The notes below the pieces were generated by a model. The model saw nothing but the letters and a program-made list of their open reading frames with translations, made no database searches and was not told the DNA's origin. From the NCBI RefSeq assembly GCF_024832785.1, contig NZ_CP116615.1, forward strand, positions 1,302,001-1,366,000: a stretch of DNA of 64,000 bases, written 5' to 3'. The position numbers and the translations under genes were made by a program. Shown piece by piece: positions 47,077 through 55,800 of the stretch (positions are counted from its first letter, which is position 1; every line of letters begins with the position of its first letter). Source of the DNA: Fontisphaera persica. GTDB lineage: Bacteria; Verrucomicrobiota; Verrucomicrobiia; Limisphaerales; Fontisphaeraceae.

Positions 47077-48948
47077 TCAATTTTCCGCCGAATGCAAGCC
47101 CCCGGCGCCTGCTCGAAAGGCAATGTTCCCCCGTTCCGGCTGTTCTGGGTTGGCCTGGCTGCAATTCCAAAGGCAAGCACCGCAATGGACGCATTTTTCA
47201 CGGTCAAACAGGGGTACACCATGCGGGCCCGGAGTAATGGCCTGGCCACTGCAAAGTTCAATGCAAATTTGGGTGCCACAAGTCTCGCATAGCTTTGGAT
47301 ATATGAATAGCACATGGTCCGCATAGCCGGGCGGGGCTTGTACCTTACCGCCCATGAGCAAGGCATCCTGATGGGATACCAGTAGTTTTCCATCGTACTC
47401 AATAGACGGCCAGCCCACCTTTTCCATCAGGGCGCCATGGACCGACATACCGCGGCTGTGGCACTCCTGCCGAATTCGTGCAATCTCTTCCTGGCTCAGC
47501 CGTCCTGCATAATACTCCTCCAAGGAAGGCACCCGCGCATGAGGAGGCATTGGCCTGCCCTGCAAAGCCCATTTGCCGCCTGTAAGGCCAGCCAGGGCCA
47601 TGCCAATCATCCCCGTAAGCACCCCCCGCTGGAAACCATCCCGGCTGCGCTCGGCGGTCTGGGACTCTTTGTCCAGCCAGCTTTCGCGGCGGCGTTTGAC
47701 GTATGTCTTCTCCAAGTTCTCGCGCGTGTAGGGCTGGCCTGTTTTGGCCAGTTCCACTACGCTTTCGGCCAACAAAACACCGGTGTACCAAGCCTCATCC
47801 ACACCGGAACCCGTCAGCACATTGGTGGCCCCTGAGCCTTCGCCAATGCGGGCATACCCATTGCCTGCAAGGTAAGGCTCGCCCCGGCGGCCGGATTCCT
47901 GCAAGGTCTTGGCGCCCCAGGAACGCAAGGTGCCCCCTTTCAAGTAACGCCACAAATAGGGATGTTGCATCCAATACTGCAGGTAGCGATAGGCATTGCG
48001 CACTGGGCTGTCAAACCAACTAGGCACGAAAATTCCCAGAGAAACCACGCGCTGGGGATGAACGTAGAAAAATCCGAAGATTTCAGGCTCCGGGTAGCCG
48101 AAGGTGTGCAAGACTGTGCCTGGCTTCAAATCCACGTTTTCGGCCAAATCCACCACCATTTTCATGCCCACTGCCCAATCGTGCTGATGATGGCCGGCTG
48201 GCAATCCGAAATGTTGGTCCAGTTGCTGCCCGATGGGGCCAACGGGACCATCGCCAACAACTGTTAGCGCCGCGTGAACTTCCATGCCGGGCATGTAACC
48301 CGCCTCCGGCCGCCCTAATTTATCCGTCCCTTGGTCCACCAGACGGACACCTTTAACCGTATCTCCCTCTATTAAAGGTTGGGCCACGGGCGTGCCAGGC
48401 CAGATTTGCACGAGGCCCGTGCTCAGGAGCTGCGAGGAAACCCATTGATTGAACTGGCCCAGCGACATGACCCAGCCATGAGACTTATGTAAAAATTCCG
48501 GCGTCCAAGGCAATTCCACGGCATAGTGCTCGTAGGGCAAAGCCCATCTTAGACCGCGGACGATGGCATCCATGCCCCGTAATGCAGTCGAGCGCCGGCT
48601 GGCACCCAGCGGGTCCAGAAGATAAACGACTTTTTCTTCTGTAACTGGTGCCGCCATGGGGATTTGCGAAACGTCCAGGTCGGGAAAGCTTTGCCGGATG
48701 GCCCGGGCGCGGGTAACCACACCGGAAACCCCAAAACCGACATCATCCGCCCGCTCGTAGCACACCACTTGCAAGGGCATCCCGGGGCAAACATTGCTGG
48801 GTAGCGCCGGTGTGCCATCAGGGTTGAGCATGTTCCGGCTCAAGGTGGTGAGGAATCCGGCCGTCGCAGGGCCAAACCCCACGCAAACAATGTCCACATC
48901 CAGGCGTTGCCGTTCAACGGCGGCGTCGCTGGTACTCAAATCCGTCAT
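47077..48948 (-). CDS. ETF-quinone-oxidoreductase-like flavoprotein with ferredoxin tail
   Basis: A 623-residue FAD protein related to electron-transfer-flavoprotein:ubiquinone oxidoreductase, which passes electrons from ETF to membrane quinones. The FAD fold starts at VDIVCVGFGPATAGFL (a GxGxxxxG variant), followed by the GVVTRARAIRQSFP substrate region and SGATNVLTGSGVDEAWYTGVLLAESVVEL. The C-terminal ferredoxin region has CETCGTQICIELC and CVHCGACLWNC, more cysteines than the single cluster of mitochondrial ETF-QO. The start at 48948 (MTDLSTSDAAV) is preferred over an in-frame GTG. No etfAB genes are nearby. Confidence 0.85.
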   Translation of the reverse strand: MTDLSTSDAAVERQRLDVDIVCVGFGPATAGFLTTLSRNMLNPDGTPALPSNVCPGMPLQVVCYERADDVGFGVSGVVTRARAIRQSFPDLDVSQIPMAAPVTEEKVVYLLDPLGASRRSTALRGMDAIVRGLRWALPYEHYAVELPWTPEFLHKSHGWVMSLGQFNQWVSSQLLSTGLVQIWPGTPVAQPLIEGDTVKGVRLVDQGTDKLGRPEAGYMPGMEVHAALTVVGDGPVGPIGQQLDQHFGLPAGHHQHDWAVGMKMVVDLAENVDLKPGTVLHTFGYPEPEIFGFFYVHPQRVVSLGIFVPSWFDSPVRNAYRYLQYWMQHPYLWRYLKGGTLRSWGAKTLQESGRRGEPYLAGNGYARIGEGSGATNVLTGSGVDEAWYTGVLLAESVVELAKTGQPYTRENLEKTYVKRRRESWLDKESQTAERSRDGFQRGVLTGMIGMALAGLTGGKWALQGRPMPPHARVPSLEEYYAGRLSQEEIARIRQECHSRGMSVHGALMEKVGWPSIEYDGKLLVSHQDALLMGGKVQAPPGYADHVLFIYPKLCETCGTQICIELCSGQAITPGPHGVPLFDREKCVHCGACLWNCSQANPEQPERGNIAFRAGAGGLHSAEN

Positions 48949-49049
48949 GGGAGGCAACACTACGGCAACCCTGCGGTGGCTGACAAGCGCAGCGTGAATC
49001 GGCTTTTCTTGCCAACGGGAGCCAGTCTCAGTTAAACTGCGTTTTGTTC

Positions 49050-49823
49050 ATGGGGCCACAAGTGGAAAAATGGGTGTTGGAGCCTTTGCGAGGCCTCGGT
49101 AGCATCGCCTTGCTGGCGGTGGAGTTTTTTCGCTCCCTGCTTCTACATCGTCCACACACGCGGGATGTGGTGTATCAAATCTATCACATCGGCGTAAAAA
49201 GCCTCTCGGTGGTGCTGGTGACGGGGGCCTTCACGGGCATGGTGCTCTGTGCGCAAACCTTCTTCCAATTCCACAAAGTTAAGATGGATACAGCCACCCT
49301 GGCGGTGGTCAGTGTCTCCATGTGCGCCGAGCTGGGGCCGGTGTTGAGCGCGTTAATGGTGGCTGGCCGCGTGGGTGCGGCCATGGCGGCGGAGTTGGGT
49401 ACCATGCGGGTTACAGAGCAAATTGACGCCCTGCGGACGCTTGCAACTCATCCCGTGGATTACCTGGTAGTGCCTCGGGTGCTGGCCACCACCATTGCCC
49501 TGCCGCTGCTTACCATCGGCTCCATCACGGTGGGCATTCTGGCAGCGTTTGTGGTGGGCACCTACCTGCTGGGCATTGACCCGGTTTATGCCTACAACAA
49601 CATGGTTCAGTACACAGACCCTGCGGATCTCTGGCAGGGCCTCATCAAATCCGTAGTTTTCGGTCATACCTTGTCCATGATTGGTTGTTACAAAGGGCTG
49701 ACCTGCAAGGAAGGCGCTGAAGGCGTGGGCCGAGCCACCACCGAAGCGGTGGTTTATGCTTCCATTTCCATTTTGATCAGCAATTTCTTCCTCACCCTCT
49801 TGTTGGTCAAGTTGCTCAATTAA
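49050..49823 (+). CDS. mlaE: MlaE-type ABC transporter permease
   Basis: A 257-residue inner-membrane permease of the MlaE/Tgd1 family. The ATG at 49050 is chosen over a TTG six bases upstream. Conserved blocks are VKSLSVVLVTGAFTGMVLCAQTFFQF, ELGPVLSALMVAGRVGAAMAAELGTMRVTEQIDAL and RVLATTIALPLLTIGSITVGILAAFVVG. Together with the next two genes it would form an ATPase-driven lipid transporter between the membranes. It is divergent from the ETF-QO-like gene (101 bases between them). Confidence 0.95.
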   Translation: MGPQVEKWVLEPLRGLGSIALLAVEFFRSLLLHRPHTRDVVYQIYHIGVKSLSVVLVTGAFTGMVLCAQTFFQFHKVKMDTATLAVVSVSMCAELGPVLSALMVAGRVGAAMAAELGTMRVTEQIDALRTLATHPVDYLVVPRVLATTIALPLLTIGSITVGILAAFVVGTYLLGIDPVYAYNNMVQYTDPADLWQGLIKSVVFGHTLSMIGCYKGLTCKEGAEGVGRATTEAVVYASISILISNFFLTLLLVKLLN

Positions 49824-49830
49824 GCCGCCG

Positions 49831-50577
49831 ATGATTGAAGTTCGCGCAATCGAGAAAAGTTTTGGGCGCCAGCGGGTACTTGACGGCGTGACCTTGAAAA
49901 TTGAAACGGGCGAAGCCGTGGCCATCATTGGGCGCAGCGGATGCGGAAAAAGCATTCTGTTGAAACATTTGATTGGTTTGCTGCAACCTGACCGGGGCGA
50001 AGTCTGGGTGGGAGGGGAAAACCTGGCGCAGATGAATGAGCGTCAGTTGCTCAAGGTGCGCCGCCGTTTTGGCATGTTGTTCCAAAGCGCGGCCTTGTTC
50101 GATTCCTTGACAGTCTTTGAAAACATCGCCTTCCCCCTTCGCCGCTTGGGAAATTATTCTGAGGCGGAAATCAAGGAGCGCGTGGAGGATGCGCTGGAAA
50201 TGGTGGATTTGCCCGGTGCCGGGGTAAAGAAACCCGCGCAATTATCCGGCGGCATGCGCAAGCGCGTGGGACTGGCGCGGGCCATTGTCTATCGGCCGGA
50301 AATTGTGCTGTACGACGAGCCCACGACGGGTTTGGACCCGGTGGTTTCAGACAGCATAGACCATTTAATTGTGCGGGTGTGCGAGCGGTTAAAAGTCACC
50401 ACTGTCGTCGTGACCCATGACATGCGCAGCGTCCGCACCATTGCCCGGCGGGTGATGATGTTGCATCAGGGCAAGATTTATGCCGACGGCCCACAGGAGC
50501 TTTTTTTCCAGTCCAATGACCCCATCATCCATCGTTTTGTGAACGGCATCAGCGACCCCAAAGAAATTGATTTCTGA
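49831..50577 (+). CDS. mlaF: MlaF-type ABC transporter ATPase
   Basis: A 248-residue ATP-binding protein. Walker A is IIGRSGCGKSI, the signature is LSGGMRKRVGLARAI, and Walker B is EIVLYDEPTTGLDP. VVTHDMRSVRTIARRVMMLHQGKIYADG is the switch His region and typical C-terminus of MlaF. It starts 7 bases after mlaE and energises lipid movement through the permease. Confidence 0.95.
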   Translation: MIEVRAIEKSFGRQRVLDGVTLKIETGEAVAIIGRSGCGKSILLKHLIGLLQPDRGEVWVGGENLAQMNERQLLKVRRRFGMLFQSAALFDSLTVFENIAFPLRRLGNYSEAEIKERVEDALEMVDLPGAGVKKPAQLSGGMRKRVGLARAIVYRPEIVLYDEPTTGLDPVVSDSIDHLIVRVCERLKVTTVVVTHDMRSVRTIARRVMMLHQGKIYADGPQELFFQSNDPIIHRFVNGISDPKEIDF

Positions 50578-50580
50578 AAT

Positions 50581-51684
50581 ATGAGCGAGAAAAGCCTGAC
50601 CACACGTGTGGGAATATTCGTCCTGGTGGGTCTGGTGGCCCTGGCGATCCTGTTGCTTAATTTCAGCAAGAGCGGCGACTGGTTCGAAGACACCTACATT
50701 CTTTATTTGCGCACCCCCAACGTCAGCGGCATCAAGCAGCGCGCCGCCGTGCTTATGGCCGGTGTGCCCGTGGGCTACGTGCATAAAATTGAACTTACCG
50801 CCGATGGCCGCTCCGTCATTTTGACCGCCCGCATCTACTCCAAGTACCTCATCCGCCGGGATGCGGTATTTGCCATTGAGCAATCGGGATTCCTCGGGGA
50901 TCAATACGTGGCGATTGCCCCGCGCAGCACCCAGGGGGGATTTCTGCAAAATGGCGACGTGGTCAAATGTCTGCCGCCCTTTGATTTGCAGGACACCGCC
51001 CGCCGCGCCAGTGATTTGCTGGACAGCGTGGGGGCCACGCTTACCGATGTGCGCAGCGCCTTCAGCAATGTCAATGGCACCCTGCTCAGCCAACAAAGCC
51101 TGACCAACTACGCCACCAACCTGGTGCGCATGCTCGAAAACGTGCGTATGGCCTCGGAGAGCGTCCAGCAGAAGGTGCCGGAAATCATGACTAACGCCGC
51201 CGTGCTGGCCGAGCGCGCCCGCCGCGTCGCCGAAGAAGTGGAGTCCCTCGTACAGACCCACACCGCTGCAGTTTCCCACGCCATCTTGGATTTGCGCGCC
51301 GCGTCCAGCAATGTCCAACTTACCACCGCCAGCCTGCGGCGTACGGGGGAATCGCTGGAGGATTGGATGAACACCAACCGCCCCCGGTTGGATAATGTTG
51401 TAAAAAACATTGAAAACGCTTCCCAGTCTGTGACCAATATCATCACTGGCGTGCAGGCCGACCTGGACGCAGGGCGGGGATTGCTGGGCGGATTACTGCG
51501 GGACGAGACCATGAAATCCAACACCGCAGTGACGTTGGAGCATGCCAGTTTGCTAAGCTCCAACCTCAACGTGGCCGCCGGCAATCTTAACCGGTATGGG
51601 CTTTGGTGGATGCTGTGGAAACCGAAATATCCGAAGACCAACACCGCCGCCAGCGTCAAATCTCCGGCGGGACGCGCCAAGTGA
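50581..51684 (+). CDS. mlaD: MlaD-type MCE-domain lipid-binding protein
   Basis: A 367-residue periplasmic protein anchored by one N-terminal helix (VGIFVLVGLVALAILLLNF). The MCE domain follows (about residues 35-130: YLRTPNVSGIKQRAAVLMAGVPVGYVHKIEL... GFLGDQYVAI). The C-terminal 230 residues are an Asn/Ser-rich helical stretch (VRSAFSNVNGTL..., NVVKNIENASQSVTNII), longer than E. coli MlaD (183 residues). It starts 3 bases after mlaF. The extended helix may form a conduit through the periplasm, as proposed for long MCE proteins. Confidence 0.9.
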   Translation: MSEKSLTTRVGIFVLVGLVALAILLLNFSKSGDWFEDTYILYLRTPNVSGIKQRAAVLMAGVPVGYVHKIELTADGRSVILTARIYSKYLIRRDAVFAIEQSGFLGDQYVAIAPRSTQGGFLQNGDVVKCLPPFDLQDTARRASDLLDSVGATLTDVRSAFSNVNGTLLSQQSLTNYATNLVRMLENVRMASESVQQKVPEIMTNAAVLAERARRVAEEVESLVQTHTAAVSHAILDLRAASSNVQLTTASLRRTGESLEDWMNTNRPRLDNVVKNIENASQSVTNIITGVQADLDAGRGLLGGLLRDETMKSNTAVTLEHASLLSSNLNVAAGNLNRYGLWWMLWKPKYPKTNTAASVKSPAGRAK

Positions 51685-51687
51685 ATC

Positions 51688-52686
51688 ATGTCATTTTGGG
51701 TCATTCGGATATTTTTTTTGCTGCTATGCATATTGGGCGGCGTGGCCGTCAGCCAGGTGCGGGAAGAGCTGATTAGCCAATGGTATTGGGGAGCCCTGGC
51801 CGGCTTCGGCTTCGGCGGCTTGTTGATTGCGATTGAGGAAATGCTCAAGGGGTTCTCCCTCCGGGCCTTTTCCGCTGCCACGTTTGGTTTGGCCTTGGGC
51901 AGTTTCATTGCCTGGATGGTGGATCGTTCCGGCCTCTTTCAATATGCCGATGAGCTGCCCGTCCGATGGCTCATTCGACTGGTTACTTTCCTGTTTTTTG
52001 GTTACCTCGGCATGGTGCTGGCCATGCGCAGCAACAAGGAGGATTTTTCCCTGATTATTCCCTTTGTGCGGTTCCAGTCCCAATCCCAGCCCACCGCCTT
52101 GCTTTTGCTGGATACCAGCGCCATCGTGGACGGCCGCATCGTGGAGCTGCTGGAGCACCGGTTTTTGGAAGGGACGGTGGTGGTGCCCCGGTTTGTCTTG
52201 CACGAAATACAGCAAATTGCGGACTCAACCGACCCGGTCAAGCGCGCCCGTGGCCGCCGGGGACTGGAAATCCTCAATCGTATCCGCCGCCTCCACGGGG
52301 TGGATTTGAAAATCCATGACGCAGAATTCCCCCAGGAAAACGGGGTGGATGCGAAGCTGGTGCGGCTGGCTAAAGCCTTGCAGGCGCGGCTGGTGACCAC
52401 CGACTACAATCTCGCCAAAATTGCGGATTTACAATCAGTCCGTTGCCTGAACATCGCTGAACTGGCCACCTTGTTGAAACCGGTGGTGCTTCCGGGTGAC
52501 ACCTTGAATCTTAAAATTGTCCGCGAAGGCAAGGACAAAGGTCAAGGTGTGGGTTACCTTCCTGATGGGACCATGGTGGTGGTCAACCAAGGTCAGCCTT
52601 ATCTTGGCCAGCAGGCGACCGTGCAAGTGCAAAGCCTTTTGCAAACCGGGGCGGGGGTCATCGTTTTTGCCGAAATTAAAAATTAA
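51688..52686 (+). CDS. PIN-TRAM domain membrane protein (YacL type)
   Basis: A 332-residue protein with about four N-terminal transmembrane helices (FWVIRIFFLLLCILGGVAV, WGALAGFGFGGLLIAI and following). A PIN nuclease-fold domain follows (about residues 130-260: ALLLLDTSAIVDGRIVELLEH, LVTTDYNLAKIA), retaining the acidic residues of active PIN domains. The C-terminal TRAM domain (about 270-332) has VGYLPDGTMVVVNQGQPYLGQQATVQVQSLLQTGAG. In the well-known Gram-positive members this is YacL. It begins 3 bases after mlaD, so it belongs to the Mla transcript. The target RNA, if any, is unknown. Confidence 0.9.
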   Translation: MSFWVIRIFFLLLCILGGVAVSQVREELISQWYWGALAGFGFGGLLIAIEEMLKGFSLRAFSAATFGLALGSFIAWMVDRSGLFQYADELPVRWLIRLVTFLFFGYLGMVLAMRSNKEDFSLIIPFVRFQSQSQPTALLLLDTSAIVDGRIVELLEHRFLEGTVVVPRFVLHEIQQIADSTDPVKRARGRRGLEILNRIRRLHGVDLKIHDAEFPQENGVDAKLVRLAKALQARLVTTDYNLAKIADLQSVRCLNIAELATLLKPVVLPGDTLNLKIVREGKDKGQGVGYLPDGTMVVVNQGQPYLGQQATVQVQSLLQTGAGVIVFAEIKN

Positions 52687-52700
52687 ACCTAGCTTTCCTC

Positions 52701-52961
52701 ATGGAATCCAACCCCGTGGTCATTTTCAAAACGTTGAGCCTGCCTCAGGCACAACTGGTTTGCAGCCGTTTGCAGGCAGCGGGCTTTTTTGCCAGCGTAA
52801 GCCATGAACTGGCGGCCCTCAGCATGGAGGGCTATTCTCTGGCCACCGGTGGTGTCCGTGTCGAGGTGCCAGCCGACCAGGCGGAGGAAGCCAGGGCTTT
52901 TCTGGAATCAAGCATCGAAATTCCACCTGCTGCCGGCCCCGCATCGGACAGTCCCCGCTAA
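52701..52961 (+). CDS. DUF2007 family small protein
   Basis: An 86-residue protein of the DUF2007 type (VVIFKTLSLPQAQLVCSRLQAAGFFASV, GGVRVEVPADQAEEARAFL). The fold resembles a small alpha/beta ligand- or signal-binding domain; function is unestablished. It lies 14 bases after the PIN-TRAM gene and its stop is immediately before the next start. Confidence 0.85.
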   Translation: MESNPVVIFKTLSLPQAQLVCSRLQAAGFFASVSHELAALSMEGYSLATGGVRVEVPADQAEEARAFLESSIEIPPAAGPASDSPR

Positions 52962-52962
52962 G

Positions 52963-54342
52963 ATGAGTGCCCCGCACGCCGTTCACTTGCGCCGTCTGCG
53001 CCGACTATTGCCCGAAGGCGAGCTGCTCACCAGCCCGGTGGAATGCCAGCCGTACGCCGGCGATAAATGGTTTGCCTCTCGTGTGCCCGATGCCGTGGCT
53101 CTGCCGCGTTCCACCGAAAGCGTGGCGCGTCTGCTGGCCTATGCTTTCCACCATCGCCTCCCGGTCACTGCGCGAGGCGCAGGCCACGGGTATGTGGGCG
53201 GATGCGTCCCCCAGCAAGGCGGCATCGTCCTCTCGCTGGAGCGGATGAATCGCATCAAGGAAATCCACGTGGGCGATTTTGTGGCCATCGTGGAGCCGGG
53301 AGTCCATACCCAAACCCTGCAAGATGCAGTCGAGAAAAAGGGACTTTATTATCCTCCAGACCCGGCCAGCCGCAAGGACTGCTCCATAGGAGGGAATATC
53401 GCCTCCAATGCAGGCGGCCCCCGCTGCCTCAAATATGGGGTGACGCGTGATTACGTCCTCGGTTTGGAGGTGGTTCGGGCCAACGGCGAAGTGCTGCGCC
53501 TGGGCAGCCGCACGCACAAGAATAAAACGGGTTTTGACCTGGCCCGCCTGTTTGTGGGCAGCGAAGGCCTGTTGGGCGTCATCACTGAGGCCACGCTTAA
53601 ACTATTGCCGCTCCCCCCTTACCGCGCCTTGCTGGTGGTGGGGTTTGATCACATGGGTCAGGCCGCCCGGGCCATCCGGCGTATCTTTGCTGCTGGTTTT
53701 CTTCCGTGCGCTCTAGAAGTGGCAGATCAGTTCACCCTCGAAGCCGCCCGCCGCCGTACGGGCAGCCGCCGATTGAGCGGATGCGGCGCCTTGATATTTG
53801 TGGAATTGGACGGACGCCAAAACGCCGTGAAAGCAGACCTCCGAGATTTGCGGCGGTTGCTTGGCTCTCTGCCGCATCTGTTTATTCAACATGCCTTGGG
53901 GGCCGAAGCCTGCGAACAACTATGGCAGCTCCGCCGTGAGTTCAGCTATGCCCTGCGTGACACAGGGCTGACCAAACTCAATGAGGACATTGTGGTGCCA
54001 CGGGGCCGTCTGGAGGATTTGTTTCGCTTTACCGCCCGTTTGCAAAAGGAGTCAGGCTTCCCCGTCGCCTGTTTTGGCCATGCGGGTGATGGCAACATCC
54101 ACGTCAACATTATGGTGGATTTCAACCAGCCGGACGCAGAAGCCCGCAGCCGCAAAGTGCTGGATCAATTGTTCACCCAAATTCTCGCTTGGGGGGGCGT
54201 CATCACAGGTGAACATGGGGTGGGACTCGCCAAAAAACCATGGTTCCCCCAAGCCGTCACGCCTGCCGTCCGGCGCTTCCACCAGGACGTCAAAGCAGCT
54301 TTAGACCCCCACGGCATCTTGAATCCCGGCAAGTTTATTTAG
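52963..54342 (+). CDS. FAD-linked oxidase of the GlcD / D-lactate dehydrogenase family
   Basis: A 459-residue flavoenzyme of the VAO family. The start at 52963 gives MSAPHAVHLRRLRRLL, one base after the DUF2007 stop. The FAD domain has PVTARGAGHGYVGGCVPQQGG and DCSIGGNIASNAGGPRCLKYGVTRDYVLGLEVVRANG. The C-terminal domain has CFGHAGDGNIHVNIM and GGVITGEHGVGLAKK, signatures of GlcD/Dld. It oxidises a 2-hydroxy acid such as glycolate or D-lactate, passing electrons to quinones or an Fe-S partner. It ends the long plus-strand cluster that begins with mlaE. Confidence 0.92.
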   Translation: MSAPHAVHLRRLRRLLPEGELLTSPVECQPYAGDKWFASRVPDAVALPRSTESVARLLAYAFHHRLPVTARGAGHGYVGGCVPQQGGIVLSLERMNRIKEIHVGDFVAIVEPGVHTQTLQDAVEKKGLYYPPDPASRKDCSIGGNIASNAGGPRCLKYGVTRDYVLGLEVVRANGEVLRLGSRTHKNKTGFDLARLFVGSEGLLGVITEATLKLLPLPPYRALLVVGFDHMGQAARAIRRIFAAGFLPCALEVADQFTLEAARRRTGSRRLSGCGALIFVELDGRQNAVKADLRDLRRLLGSLPHLFIQHALGAEACEQLWQLRREFSYALRDTGLTKLNEDIVVPRGRLEDLFRFTARLQKESGFPVACFGHAGDGNIHVNIMVDFNQPDAEARSRKVLDQLFTQILAWGGVITGEHGVGLAKKPWFPQAVTPAVRRFHQDVKAALDPHGILNPGKFI

Positions 54343-54547
54343 GTTCACGTGGGAGGCATTTCATCCCCTTTCCTGCGGTTGCCTTGAGAGCTGTTATGGC
54401 CGGATGCCACCGCACGCAAGGGATGCCCTGCCAACTGATTTGGCTTGGGCCGAGTTGGGGCTTGTGGTTTTAACCACGGCATGATAGTTAGTCACTCCGT
54501 CAATTATCACCATCCCGGTCAATGCACTTTGGCATGCGGAGAAAATT

Positions 54548-55420
54548 ATGACGGCTACCCCTCCCGCGGGCGGCAAGGAATCCGTGTGGATTGAGGCGCA
54601 GGACGGACGACGCTGGTCCGTGCTGGGCTCTTGTGGCATTGGCCGCTCATTGACCAACCAGGTGGTGTTGGAGGGGGCCAAAGTTTCCCGCCGCCATGCT
54701 TTGGTGCATGTGCAGAGCAAAAACGAGCATTGGCTGGTGGACCTGGCCAGCAGCAATGGCACTTTTCTCAATGGTCAGCGCATCGCGCAACCCATGCTGT
54801 TGCGGGATGGGGATCGCATTGGCGTTGGGGAATACGAATTAATTTTTCACCAACCCACCGGGACTGCAGAGGCTGCTCAGCCACCCGCCAATGCGCCTTT
54901 CCACGCGGTACGCCTCGATGAAGGCTGGCTGTTGCTGGCCGAAGTGCTCGACGCCACTATGATCATGCAGAACCTGCCCCCCGCCCAGCAGGCCCAGGTC
55001 ATGGAGCGTTGGATGGAAGAGGGACGTAACATTGTGCGCCGCCATCATGGCGTGCTCAATCAATACCTGGGAGATGGTTTCCTGGCCTTCTGGAAAGAAG
55101 ACGAACAAACGACCGCCTCCGTCGCCCAATGCATCAAAGAGCTTCTAGAGTTGCAAGCCAAGGCGGAACCGCCCTTCCGGTTTGTTGTCCATCACGGCCA
55201 GGTGGCCTTTGGCATTTCCGCTGTGACAGGCGACGAAACCCTCATGGGCCAGGAAGTCAACCGGCTCTTCCGCATGGAAAAACTGGCAGGAGCCCAGGGT
55301 CAGTCCACTTTGCTCAGCACCCCGGCGCGGGAACGCCTCCAGCCTTTTATTGAAACCTTTGAGATTGGCACTTTTACCTTGCTAGGATTTCGTCAGGCGG
55401 AAACTTTTTACGCATTCTAA
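54548..55420 (+). CDS. FHA domain fused to class III nucleotide cyclase-like domain
   Basis: A 290-residue soluble protein. The N-terminal FHA phosphothreonine-binding domain (about residues 15-100) has GIGRSLTNQVVLEGAKVSRRHA and LASSNGTFLNGQRI. The C-terminal domain (about 120-285) aligns with class III adenylate/guanylate cyclases: first metal segment WLLLAEVLDAT (family FxDxxGFT, here Glu for Asp), second metal site YLGDGFLAFW, and the Asn-Arg region MGQEVNRLFRMEKLA. The base-selecting Lys near the second site is Gln here. FHA-cyclase fusions occur in several phyla and are thought to link Ser/Thr phosphorylation to nucleotide signals. The gene stands alone between two gaps of about 200 bases. 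Confidence 0.8.
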   Translation: MTATPPAGGKESVWIEAQDGRRWSVLGSCGIGRSLTNQVVLEGAKVSRRHALVHVQSKNEHWLVDLASSNGTFLNGQRIAQPMLLRDGDRIGVGEYELIFHQPTGTAEAAQPPANAPFHAVRLDEGWLLLAEVLDATMIMQNLPPAQQAQVMERWMEEGRNIVRRHHGVLNQYLGDGFLAFWKEDEQTTASVAQCIKELLELQAKAEPPFRFVVHHGQVAFGISAVTGDETLMGQEVNRLFRMEKLAGAQGQSTLLSTPARERLQPFIETFEIGTFTLLGFRQAETFYAF

Positions 55421-55598
55421 GCCCCTCTACCTTAACCAGTAGCCACTCAGCCTGCACGCCCTGCCTTTCACCACTCCCCTCGTGACCAGGCGAACCCAAG
55501 ACGAGTCGCGGTGTCCATCAAACCGGGGCAAGCCCACGTGGCGGCAAGTCAAATGGTAAGCGAAAGCAGCCAAGTCCGTTGTAGCTGGTTTTTTATCA

Positions 55599-55799
55599 TC
55601 ATAGGGGGGTCACGCCGGCACTGACAACTTCTCCGGTTTTCTTACTTATCCTGATGCAAAGATTTCCGCCTTTTCGCCCGCCGCCCCAAACCGTATAGCA
55701 AAAGAAGCCCCATTTGACCGAGACAGGCTCGTCCCAAGACCACCCTCTTCGGGCACACTCTTGGCGGGCAATTTCGAGCGCTTGTTTCTTCGTAATCAT
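55599..55799 (-). CDS. Small protein, candidate immunity partner of the RHS protein
   Basis: A 66-residue protein starting MITKKQALEIARQECARRGWSW and ending GGNLCIRISKKTGEVVSAGVTPL. The C-terminal pattern of a strand followed by a Lys-Thr-Gly-Glu-Val turn is like PepSY-type or small alpha/beta proteins. The start at 55799 is one base after the stop of the RHS gene (TGAGATG), which argues for translational coupling. Small genes directly after an RHS or other polymorphic-toxin tip usually encode the immunity protein. No family is recognised firmly. Confidence 0.7.
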   Translation of the reverse strand: MITKKQALEIARQECARRGWSWDEPVSVKWGFFCYTVWGGGRKGGNLCIRISKKTGEVVSAGVTPL

Positions 55800-55800
55800 C

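Noticed and set aside
55567-55594. CAGC/GCTG stem followed by T run after the FHA-cyclase gene as a terminator
   Set aside because: A four-base stem with a 13-base loop is too weak despite the T run.
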